Shown here one piece after another: positions 1 to 6,087 of a stretch of 7,616 nt of DNA. The stretch is from JBEBXQ01 sp040391535 (GTDB lineage: Bacteria; Bacteroidota; Bacteroidia; Cytophagales; Spirosomataceae), in the NCBI GenBank assembly GCA_040391535.1, contig JBEBXQ010000173.1:1-7616 (forward strand). Direction: 5' to 3'. Within the stretch, counting starts at the first letter, position 1. The number at the start of each line of letters is the position of its first letter. The notes beneath the pieces are model-generated. The model searched no databases. It was not told the origin of the DNA and worked only from the letters and a program-made list of their open reading frames with translations. A program made the position numbers and the translations under genes.

Positions 1-480
1 CCACAACCCAAGGAAGGTTACTTTATTGAATACAAAAACGGTGAATGGGTACAAAAGCCTAAACCAAGAAAGTATTCGGCACGTGGTGTCGGGCTCAACC
101 CGTCTCCTACCTTAAATTTTGTAGGTCCTACCTGTACTATTACTATTGCAGAGGATAACCCTATTGTAACCTTATCCGTCACTAAATCATTTGGTTCGTC
201 TGCTGCAAATGGCGGCATTGGCCTGAACATTGCACTGGGGTTTAAGAAAGTTGGCGAAAGTGATGCAGTAAGCCCCACTTCATTTATGGGATCAGTAGGT
301 ATTAATGGCCACAGAGTCGCTCGGGGAACCCGCATTCCCATGACTTTATCCAGCTCTTATCAAACGGAATTTAAAGCCGGAGAACAATATATAGTAGGGA
401 TGGTTGCTTATTCCCTAACAAATTCCGGATCATGGAATGACAATGGAGACGGCATTATGTTCGCAGAAGTCAGTTATTAA
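1..480 (+). CDS. Secreted array paralogue, copy 1 (5' end missing)
   Basis: This is the last 159 codons of a gene that begins before the window; the frame is open from base 1 to the TAA at 478-480. It starts inside the linker (PKEGYFIEYKNGEW, then KPKPR) and then contains the whole C-terminal domain, with GPTCTIT, EDNP, GGIGLNI, TRIPMTLS, EFKAGEQY and a terminal EVSY. By hand alignment the C-terminal domain is about 59% identical to copy 2, so the two form one subtype. The missing part should be a signal peptide and the conserved N-terminal module seen in copies 2-4. The function is unknown; a secreted or surface structural role is inferred. Copy 2 follows after only 13 bases, which suggests co-transcription. 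Confidence 0.9.
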   Translation, partial: PQPKEGYFIEYKNGEWVQKPKPRKYSARGVGLNPSPTLNFVGPTCTITIAEDNPIVTLSVTKSFGSSAANGGIGLNIALGFKKVGESDAVSPTSFMGSVGINGHRVARGTRIPMTLSSSYQTEFKAGEQYIVGMVAYSLTNSGSWNDNGDGIMFAEVSY

Positions 481-493
481 AAGAAGCATTCAA

Positions 494-1387
494 ATGAAAT
501 CAGTCATCTATCTCCTTTTACTCTTTTTCCTTGCAGGAGTCATGCCTCTTCAGGCACAAACACTTCATTACCAGGGTGTGGCACGGAATGCAACCGGTAC
601 TCCACTGGCTAATACTTCAATTGCCATCCGGCTGAGCATGAAGGATGCCCGGGAAAACGGCAATACGCTGTACACTGAAACCAAAAGTGTAAGCACCAAT
701 GGTTTCGGATTGTACAGTGTTTCTATCAATGACGGAACCGGTACCCGGACGGGTGATTTCACTGCTATTGACTGGTCACAGCAACGGTTTATCCAAACCG
801 AAATGGACCCTGAAAACGGAACCGCGTTTTCAGATCTGGGTACAGCACCGTTACATAGTGTTTCACAGGCATTAAATGCCCTGCAGGCGGCTACGCTTAA
901 AGGCATTCCTGAACCTAAAGAAGGATATTACATTGAATACAAAAACGGACAATGGGTACAAAAACCCAAACCTAAAAAATACACGGCTAACGGTGTTGGT
1001 TTTAATCCATCCTCTACAACAAACTTTATGGGTCCTACCTGTACAATTACGGTTGAAGAAGACAATCCGGTTATCACCATATCAACAACTAAGATCGTCG
1101 GAACCCAGGGAATAAACAGTGGAGGTGTGGGATTAAATATCTCCCTGGGCTATAAAAAAACCGGAGAAGCGATCAATGTCCCTCCAGTCTCTTTGATAGG
1201 ATCCGTTTTTGTGAACGGAGTAAATATTCCCGAAAATACACGTATTCCGGTCTCGCTTTCCGGCGCATATCCAACTGAATTTAAGGCCGGAGAACAATAT
1301 ACGATTGGCATGATAGGATATAGCAATTCCTGGAATTCCTGGAATAATAATGGCAGCGGGTCAATTTTCGTAGAAGTTAGTTATTGA
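494..1387 (+). CDS. Secreted array paralogue, copy 2
   Basis: A 297-residue secreted protein of unknown function. The ATG at 494 is preferred over an in-frame ATG at 437 because it directly begins a signal peptide (residues 1-21, MKSVIYLLLLFF...LQA, cleavage before Q22) and avoids overlap with copy 1. Residues 22-137 form a module I recognise from many Bacteroidota secreted proteins (YQGVARN, PLANTSIAIRLS, TNGFGLYSV, IDWSQQRF, LGTAPLHSV), where it usually precedes collagen-like, C1q-like or tail-fibre regions. A linker (KEGYYIEYKNGQW, KPKPK) leads into a C-terminal domain at residues 162-297 ending EVSY. The N-terminal module is about 86% identical to copy 3, but the C-terminal domain is closest to copy 1. 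No T9SS sorting domain or lipobox is visible. Upstream there is only a weak purine-rich AAGAAG. Confidence 0.92.
   Translation: MKSVIYLLLLFFLAGVMPLQAQTLHYQGVARNATGTPLANTSIAIRLSMKDARENGNTLYTETKSVSTNGFGLYSVSINDGTGTRTGDFTAIDWSQQRFIQTEMDPENGTAFSDLGTAPLHSVSQALNALQAATLKGIPEPKEGYYIEYKNGQWVQKPKPKKYTANGVGFNPSSTTNFMGPTCTITVEEDNPVITISTTKIVGTQGINSGGVGLNISLGYKKTGEAINVPPVSLIGSVFVNGVNIPENTRIPVSLSGAYPTEFKAGEQYTIGMIGYSNSWNSWNNNGSGSIFVEVSY
557..976 (+). repeat. Conserved N-terminal module repeat, unit in copy 2
   Basis: The 420 bases encoding residues 22-161 of copy 2 are repeated, with no indel, at 1462-1881 in copy 3. The proteins are about 121/140 identical by hand count. Exact nucleotide matches include 25 bases at 594-618 (with 1499-1523) and 26 bases at 770-795 (with 1675-1700). 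Similarity drops sharply after the KPKPK codons. Confidence 0.85.
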
Positions 1388-1410
1388 ATGAAACCAAAAC
1401 AGTAATAATG

Positions 1411-2298
1411 ATGAAAACTATAGCATTGCTATTTATTCTCGGAATAACTTCTCTTCAGGCGCAGACGCTTCATTACCAGGGCGTGGCACGGAATGCGGCC
1501 GGTACTCCACTGGCTAATACTTCCATCTCCATCCGGCTGAACATTAAGGATGCGCAGGAAAACGGTAATACCCTTTACACCGAAACCAAAAGTGTAACAA
1601 CCAATGGTTTTGGATTGTACAGTATTTCCATCAATGATGGTAATGGTACCCGAACGGGGAATTTTGCAGCCATCGACTGGTCACAGCAACGGTTTATCCA
1701 GACTGAAACAGACCCTGCAAACGGAACTGCGTTTACAGACCTGGGCACAGCACCGCTGCACAGTGTTCCACAGGCGTTCAATGCGCTGCAGGCAGCAACG
1801 CTTAAAGGTATTCCCGAACCCAAAGAAGGATACTTTATTGAATATCTGAACGGTGAATGGAGACAGAAACCCAAGCCTAAGGGGGCGTACCTGGTCGGGG
1901 CAGGACTCAACCCCGGCAGCGGAACAGCCCCTACTTATTTTGTGGGTGCCACACACCAGTTTGTCGTAGAGGAAGATAACCCGATTATTACCATCTCAAT
2001 CACAAAAGCACTGGGTTCTACTCAATTAACGGGAGGGCTTGGTTTGATTATCTGTCTGGGTTACCGGAAAGCAGGCGAATCTGAAATTCATTATTTTGAA
2101 GAAAACGGCCCCAACGGAATGCAGAATATCCGGGTGGCGTCCGGTACCAGAGTCCCGATGACCTTATCAGGCCGGTTTAAAACCAATTTTAAGGCCGGAG
2201 ATGAATATATCGTGGGCATGACCGCGTTTAGTCCCGTCGCGGCCTCCTCCTGGAACGATAACGGAACCAGCATAGGCTATGTTGAAATCAGCTATTAA
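1411..2298 (+). CDS. Secreted array paralogue, copy 3
   Basis: A 295-residue paralogue of copies 2 and 4. The ATG at 1411 (MKTIALLF...) begins the signal peptide; the adjacent ATG at 1408 would add one Met and cannot be excluded, whereas the TTG at 1384 overlaps the previous stop and is unlikely. The signal peptide spans residues 1-17, with cleavage before Q18. The N-terminal module covers about residues 18-135 and the KPKPK linker ends at residue 157. The C-terminal domain contains VEEDNPIITIS, GGLGL, IHYF.ENGP, NIRVASGTRVP, FKAGDEYIVGM and a final EISY. It is about 66% identical to copy 4 but only about 43% to copy 2, although the N-terminal module is nearly that of copy 2. The gap from copy 2 is 23 bases, so one operon is likely. 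Molecular function is unknown. Confidence 0.92.
   Translation: MKTIALLFILGITSLQAQTLHYQGVARNAAGTPLANTSISIRLNIKDAQENGNTLYTETKSVTTNGFGLYSISINDGNGTRTGNFAAIDWSQQRFIQTETDPANGTAFTDLGTAPLHSVPQAFNALQAATLKGIPEPKEGYFIEYLNGEWRQKPKPKGAYLVGAGLNPGSGTAPTYFVGATHQFVVEEDNPIITISITKALGSTQLTGGLGLIICLGYRKAGESEIHYFEENGPNGMQNIRVASGTRVPMTLSGRFKTNFKAGDEYIVGMTAFSPVAASSWNDNGTSIGYVEISY
1462..1881 (+). repeat. Conserved N-terminal module repeat, unit in copy 3
   Basis: Partner of the unit at 557-976, in the same orientation, starting at the first codon after the predicted signal peptide cleavage site and ending at the linker KPKPK. A diverged third unit lies at 2397-2810 in copy 4, and only the linker end of a fourth (1-69) is visible in copy 1. 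Confidence 0.85.
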
Positions 2299-2333
2299 TA
2301 ATCAGACAAACCGTTAACAAATCAGATTAAAAA

Positions 2334-3224
2334 ATGAATTCGATAATTAAAATTATCAGCGTGCTGCTTTTGCCTGGCATATCAGGCCTTCACGCACAAA
2401 CACTCAACTACCAGGGGGTGGCACGGAACGCGTCCGGCTCGCCACTGGCTAATACATCGATTGCCATCCGACTGAGCATCAAAGATGCTTTAACAGACGC
2501 CAACATTCTTTACCGGGAAACCAAAAGTGTGAATACCAACAGCTTTGGTCTCTACACCGTAGTCATCAATGATGGTACCGGAAGCTTTGAAGGAGATTTT
2601 CATGCCATTGACTGGGCTAACAGAGAACGCTTTTTACAAACGGAAATTGACCCTGCCAATGGTTCTGCGTTCAGCGACATGGGCACTACCCAGATGCACA
2701 GTGTACCGCACGCGCTGGTGGCTGATAACCTGAAAGGCATCGTCACACCCAAAGAAGGCCATATCCTCGAATACCGTGATGGCAAATGGATACAAAAGCC
2801 CAAACCAAAAGGTGGATATATCTTTGGCGTAGGTCAAAATCCCGTGACCAGCAACACTCCCCGTTTTGTAGGTCCTACTTACAAAGTTGTTGTAGAAGAG
2901 GACAATCCCATCATTACGATGTCAATATCCAAAGCAATGGGTTCCACTCTAAGTACAGGCGGACTTGGACTGAACATAGGCCTGGGTTATCAGAAAGTGG
3001 GAGAAACCACCATTCATTACTTCAAGGAAAACGGACCTATTGGCGTGAATAACATCAGAGTAGCTGGAGGGACCCGGGTACCGATAGCATTGTCGGGCAG
3101 GTTTAGAACTGACTTTAAGGCGGGCGAGGAATACATTGTCGGTATGACTGCTCACAGTATCTCATCAGGGCATACCTGGAATGACAACGGGAGTAGTATG
3201 GGCTATGTGGAGGTAAGTTACTGA
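2334..3224 (+). CDS. Secreted array paralogue, copy 4
   Basis: A 296-residue protein, the last and most divergent member in its N-terminal half. The signal peptide is residues 1-21 (MNSIIKIISVLLLPGIS..., cleavage before Q22). The N-terminal module keeps YQGVARN, PLANTSIAIRLS, FGLY, INDGTG and AIDW, but differs at many positions from copies 2 and 3 (about 65% identity to copy 3) and lacks about three residues of the 'ALQAAT' segment before LKG. The linker reads PKEGHILEYRDGKW then KPKPK. The C-terminal domain has FVGPT, VEEDNPIIT, GGLGLNIGLGY, IHYFKENGP, NIRVAGGTRVP, FKAGEEYIVGM, WNDNGSSMGY and VEVSY. It lies 35 bases after copy 3 and 81 bases before a small membrane protein gene. Its role is unknown; a surface-exposed structural or binding role is inferred from the export signal and domain layout. 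Confidence 0.92.
   Translation: MNSIIKIISVLLLPGISGLHAQTLNYQGVARNASGSPLANTSIAIRLSIKDALTDANILYRETKSVNTNSFGLYTVVINDGTGSFEGDFHAIDWANRERFLQTEIDPANGSAFSDMGTTQMHSVPHALVADNLKGIVTPKEGHILEYRDGKWIQKPKPKGGYIFGVGQNPVTSNTPRFVGPTYKVVVEEDNPIITMSISKAMGSTLSTGGLGLNIGLGYQKVGETTIHYFKENGPIGVNNIRVAGGTRVPIALSGRFRTDFKAGEEYIVGMTAHSISSGHTWNDNGSSMGYVEVSY
2397..2810 (+). repeat. Diverged N-terminal module repeat, unit in copy 4
   Basis: Homologous to the units at 557-976 and 1462-1881, but only about 65% identical in protein to the copy 3 unit and with small length differences: one extra residue at NRERF and about three missing before LKG. It shows the background divergence of the family, against which the copy 2/copy 3 similarity stands out. 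Confidence 0.75.
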
Positions 3225-3305
3225 TCAGAGCAGATCACGTCCTGTTTCACTTTCCGCACACTTGATACACCACCTGCAACCCGATATTTTAATCGTCTAT
3301 CAGCC

Positions 3306-3593
3306 ATGGAAAAACTATTTTATGCCTCCGTCACCCTGAATGGGCTAACCGTGCTCTATTTGATCCTGACGGGTATAAAACTCGCCATCAGAGGCCAGAG
3401 TCCTGTGGGGAATGTAATGACCCTTCTATTTTCCGGAGTCTTACTGATTGCCCTGATAATTGTCAGCATCAACCTCTGGAATACGAGCCATTATCATAAA
3501 ACCGCAGTCTGGATCAGTTGGGCTCCCTGGCTCGTAATCATCGTTTGCAGTATGGTGTTTATCATGCTTACAGCCGGTGAAAAATGGAATTAA
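3306..3593 (+). CDS. Small three-segment membrane protein, unknown
   Basis: A 95-residue protein that I do not recognise. It has three hydrophobic stretches long enough to span a membrane: about residues 6-27 (LNGLTVLYLILTGIKLAI), 37-58 (containing LLFSGVLLIALIIV) and 67-90 (containing WLVIIVCSMVFIML). The short loops carry K25 and R29 after the first segment and a His/Lys stretch (SHYHK) after the second. There is no signal peptide cleavage site, lipobox or known motif, so an inner-membrane location is inferred. It sits 81 bases after the secreted-protein array and 134 bases before the T9SS-sorted protein, in the same direction, so it may be co-transcribed. Codon use and composition look like its neighbours. 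It is probably real because it fills the gap between the flanking genes without overlap, but no homology can be claimed. Confidence 0.75.
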   Translation: MEKLFYASVTLNGLTVLYLILTGIKLAIRGQSPVGNVMTLLFSGVLLIALIIVSINLWNTSHYHKTAVWISWAPWLVIIVCSMVFIMLTAGEKWN

Positions 3594-3727
3594 AACGCTT
3601 TTCATCATCAATCATAACAATGCGCAAAACCTTTTGTTCTTTCGGTGCCGGCTCTATGGCCATGTATGCCATGCAGCGGAAAGATTTCCGCCTGTTTATT
3701 TATCGTACGTTTCAACCATCATTAATC

Positions 3728-4480
3728 ATGAAAAAAATTATAGTACTTCTTTTAACAGGACACAGCCTGGCATTACAGGCGCAGGTTTCCAACCAGCATG
3801 CCCTTACCACAGCCGGTGGTTATCAGGGGCAGATCGGCAATTACTACTTCGAATTCAGTCTGGGTGAATTATACACCACCACCGGACAAGGCCCCGGCTT
3901 CTGGAATACTGCCGGCATTATACAACCCGTCATGAGCGAAACAGGGCTGCCTGTTACCCTGGTCAGCTTTATTGTCCTGAAATCAGAAGAGAATACGGCT
4001 ATGCTCATGTGGACCACTTCCCAGGAAATGAACAGCGACCGATTTGAAATACAGCGAAGCCATAACGGACGCAACTGGACCGGTATTGGTTCGGTACCGG
4101 CAGCCGGTGAGACCAATTTCACAGACAGGTACTATACTTTTTCTGATAAAGAACCACTGGCGGGTGATAACCTGTACCGTTTAAAAATGATTGACCGCGA
4201 CGGGACTTTTTCGTATAGTCATCTGCTCCATGTTCATTTTGATGTACAAATGAACATTTATCCTAATCCTGTTTCAGATCAGCTGCACATCCGGACCAGT
4301 CAATGGGATAAGGTAAAAAACGTCACCTTGCTTAATGCCGGCAGCAGCCGTGTTTATGATTCGGCCAACCGGCCGGTTTCCACTATTGAAGTGCGTCATC
4401 TGATCGCCGGTCTGTATATCATCCGTATTGAACTGGCCGATGGTATTATCCATACTCAAAAGGTAATCATCCGTCACTAA
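3728..4480 (+). CDS. T9SS type A sorting domain-containing secreted protein
   Basis: A 250-residue secreted protein predicted to cross the outer membrane by the type IX secretion system. Residues 1-18 form a signal peptide (MKKIIVLLLTGHSLALQA). Residues 20-69 (HALTTAGGY, YYFEFSLGELYTTT, AGIIQP) match a short domain common at the start of small Bacteroidota T9SS cargo proteins. Residues 74-172 begin LPVTLVSF and contain LMWTTSQEMNSDRFEIQRS and YRLKMIDRDGTFSYS, a fibronectin-like beta-sandwich stretch frequent in this phylum. Residues 174-250 are the sorting domain: IYPNPVSDQLHI, then IAGLYIIRI, then HTQKVIIRH at the C-terminus. The frame is open upstream to an ATG at 3584, but 3728 is chosen because it begins the signal peptide. 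Placement after the paralogue array suggests a shared cell-surface role. No enzymatic motif is seen. Confidence 0.9.
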   Translation: MKKIIVLLLTGHSLALQAQVSNQHALTTAGGYQGQIGNYYFEFSLGELYTTTGQGPGFWNTAGIIQPVMSETGLPVTLVSFIVLKSEENTAMLMWTTSQEMNSDRFEIQRSHNGRNWTGIGSVPAAGETNFTDRYYTFSDKEPLAGDNLYRLKMIDRDGTFSYSHLLHVHFDVQMNIYPNPVSDQLHIRTSQWDKVKNVTLLNAGSSRVYDSANRPVSTIEVRHLIAGLYIIRIELADGIIHTQKVIIRH

Positions 4481-4532
4481 CAAGACATAAAACAAACATT
4501 GAACACAGATCAAAACCACACCACTCACCGGA

Positions 4533-5318
4533 ATGAAACCCATCATTATTTTCATGTGTATTATCGTATCCATTGCATCGTGCCGGGAAACAGAGCCTTC
4601 TCCGGATCAGTATTCAGTTACACTGGAAGCTGATTATGGTACGGCTTACCGGCTCAACATACAATTACCGGCCGGACACGATATGAATAAGGCAGGTGGC
4701 TACCCTGCAATCATTTACACAGATGCCGACTATCTCAGAAAGCATATAGTTAAGGCCGTGAAACAGATCAATCCGGATCAAAACAGTATAATGATCGGGA
4801 TCAGCTATGAAAATGAGAATCTGCGGGAGACCGACTTTACGCCCACTACTACCGGAAAGGCAGGGACCGGGCAGGCAGCTAGATTCGTAGCTTTTCTTGA
4901 AAGTACCCTGCTCCCCCACCTGATCCGGAACTATGCAGTCAGTGAGCAACAGGAAGACCGGACCTATTGCGGACATTCGCTCGGAGGGCTGCTGGGAACG
5001 TATCTCTTATTTACCGAACCGCACTTATTCGGTAATTACCTTTTGATCAGTCCGGCTTTGATGTGGGACGGACAAGCCATTTTCCGGCTCGAATCACAGA
5101 ACAGGCCTGCTTTACAGCAACTGAACGCACGTGTATTTCTGACGGCAGGCACACAGGAAACCGGCGGTTTTCATACCACCAGACAACACCTGGCCGGCCT
5201 TTTATCAGATTATTATCCTAATGTACAGGTGCAGACAGCCACCTACCGCAATGCGGATCACTCGGGTGTTATTGCACCGTCACTGGCTGATGGCTTAAAA
5301 CTGATCTGGCAACTATGA
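4533..5318 (+). CDS. Lipoprotein alpha/beta-hydrolase, putative esterase
   Basis: A 261-residue protein of the putative esterase (esterase D / IroE-Fes-like) alpha/beta-hydrolase type. The N-terminus is a lipoprotein signal with lipobox IASC (Cys17), so the mature enzyme should be lipid-anchored in the periplasm or at the outer membrane. Visible family marks are PAIIYTDAD (58-66), LRETDFTPT (97-105), the nucleophile elbow GHSLGG (147-152, Ser149) and NADHSGV, whose His243 is the likely catalytic base. The acid may be Glu209 in GTQE, but this is uncertain. Length suits a single catalytic domain without an added binding module. The substrate is unknown: related enzymes cleave carboxylic esters including siderophore lactones, acetyl-sugars and S-formylglutathione. 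The stop overlaps the next gene's start (ATGA), implying translational coupling. Confidence 0.88.
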   Translation: MKPIIIFMCIIVSIASCRETEPSPDQYSVTLEADYGTAYRLNIQLPAGHDMNKAGGYPAIIYTDADYLRKHIVKAVKQINPDQNSIMIGISYENENLRETDFTPTTTGKAGTGQAARFVAFLESTLLPHLIRNYAVSEQQEDRTYCGHSLGGLLGTYLLFTEPHLFGNYLLISPALMWDGQAIFRLESQNRPALQQLNARVFLTAGTQETGGFHTTRQHLAGLLSDYYPNVQVQTATYRNADHSGVIAPSLADGLKLIWQL

Positions 5319-5917
5319 AGCGGTTTTATTTACTGATACTTTTCACCATCTTTCTTCAGGAGGCGGTAAGCCAGGAAAAAGAGAAACGGCCTGTTATTCT
5401 TTCGGCTGGAATTTCGGCCAATCCGGGATTAATGTTCCTGCACAATGAATACGAGTTTGGTCCGGCTGTGCGTATTACTACCCCTGTTTACAAAAACTGG
5501 AATGCCGGTATGGGATTACTAACCCGAAAAGTATGGAAGGTATCCGCTGATAAAAATTACGGTTACAAGCAACACATCACCTTCCCCTACAATAATGAGA
5601 CTGTATTCTTTATACAATCCGGTTACAGTACCAAAGGGCCTGAATGGATAGGGTCATTTGATGCCGTGGGAGGCATCCGTCATGAGCAATATCACGAAAA
5701 ATTAATCAATCCTGAACTGGGAATAAAAGAAGAGTATAAACTCAGAGAAACCAACTTCATGTTCGGGGTATCCGTTACAGCCAGGCGCAGGATGTCCAGG
5801 CATCAGTATCTCGGTATCCATCTGATGCTACCCATCAATCGTATACCACAGGATGATATCAACCGTTATTCATTAGAGTTGGGATGGAATGTGTTATTAG
5901 ATAAAAAACAAAAATGA
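5315..5917 (+). CDS. Predicted outer-membrane beta-barrel protein
   Basis: A 200-residue protein with a signal peptide at about residues 1-19 (MKRFYLLILFTIFLQEAVS) and a mature part rich in alternating polar/hydrophobic stretches with aromatic residues: AGISANPGLMFL, FGPAVRITTPVY, AGMGLLTRKVW, ETVFFIQSGY, GSFDAVGGIR, FMFGVSVTARR, YLGIHLMLP and YSLELGWNVLL. This pattern and length suit a small barrel of about eight strands, though no named family is recognised and the last residues (DKKQK) do not give the usual terminal aromatic. The start ATG at 5315 overlaps the stop of the esterase gene, so the two products are probably made together and may act in the same envelope process. No catalytic motif is seen. 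Another non-barrel beta-rich periplasmic fold is possible. Confidence 0.75.
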   Translation: MKRFYLLILFTIFLQEAVSQEKEKRPVILSAGISANPGLMFLHNEYEFGPAVRITTPVYKNWNAGMGLLTRKVWKVSADKNYGYKQHITFPYNNETVFFIQSGYSTKGPEWIGSFDAVGGIRHEQYHEKLINPELGIKEEYKLRETNFMFGVSVTARRRMSRHQYLGIHLMLPINRIPQDDINRYSLELGWNVLLDKKQK

Positions 5918-6014
5918 CGCAAAATCTCTCAAAATCAGGGCTATCTATTCACTGGTTCAGTCTATTAAAACTATAGATCAGTAAACGCTAAAGAATGTTT
6001 AACAATAAAATACC

Positions 6015-6043
6015 TTTGCATTAGTAAAGTATTAATACTTTTG
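6015..6043 (+). promoter_or_regulatory. Bacteroidota-type promoter upstream of the glycosyltransferase
   Basis: TACTTTTG at 6036-6043 matches the Bacteroidota -7 consensus TAnnTTTG. A TTTG at 6015-6018, 17 bases upstream, fits the -33 element. Another -7-like motif, TACCTTTG, lies at 6011-6018 and shares that TTTG, but it has no convincing -33 box of its own. The start codon at 6088 follows 44 bases after the -7 box. The 170-base gap (5918-6087) is AT-rich and contains no other gene that I can support. Confidence 0.6.
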
Positions 6044-6087
6044 ATTAGTCGGAATCTGAAACAAAACATCAAAATAAATAGAAATTT

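Noticed and set aside
437..493. Upstream ATG extending copy 2 by 19 residues into copy 1
   Set aside because: It would overlap the previous gene and place MTMETALCSQ... before a perfect signal peptide that starts at 494.
568..906. Long open frame on the - strand inside copy 2, with a similar one at 1575-1910 in copy 3
   Set aside because: The two antisense frames resemble each other only because the + strand N-terminal modules are nearly identical. The peptides are Cys/Arg/Ser-rich with no start signal, domain or neighbour support.
2300..2326. Direct repeat AATCAGA (2300-2306 and 2320-2326) before copy 4
   Set aside because: At seven bases it could easily be chance, and it is not found in front of the other copies.
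1..3224. Diversity-generating retroelement target or invertible phase-variation array
   Set aside because: No reverse transcriptase, template repeat, recombinase or inverted repeats are visible. All copies face the same way, and the differences are spread over the C-terminal domain and include indels rather than clustering at adenines.
3221..3228. Palindrome CTGATCAG at the stop codon of copy 4
   Set aside because: An isolated eight-base palindrome without a loop or flanking symmetry; no regulatory meaning can be supported.
3262..3292. Possible promoter before the small membrane protein gene (TTG, 20 bases, TATTTTAA)
   Set aside because: The -7 part lacks the final TTTG and the match is weak enough to occur by chance.
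5951..5982. Possible terminator hairpin after the beta-barrel gene (ACTG...CAGT around TCTAT/ATAGA)
   Set aside because: The stem is short, AT-rich and interrupted by a six-base bulge, and no T-run follows, so it does not support a terminator call.
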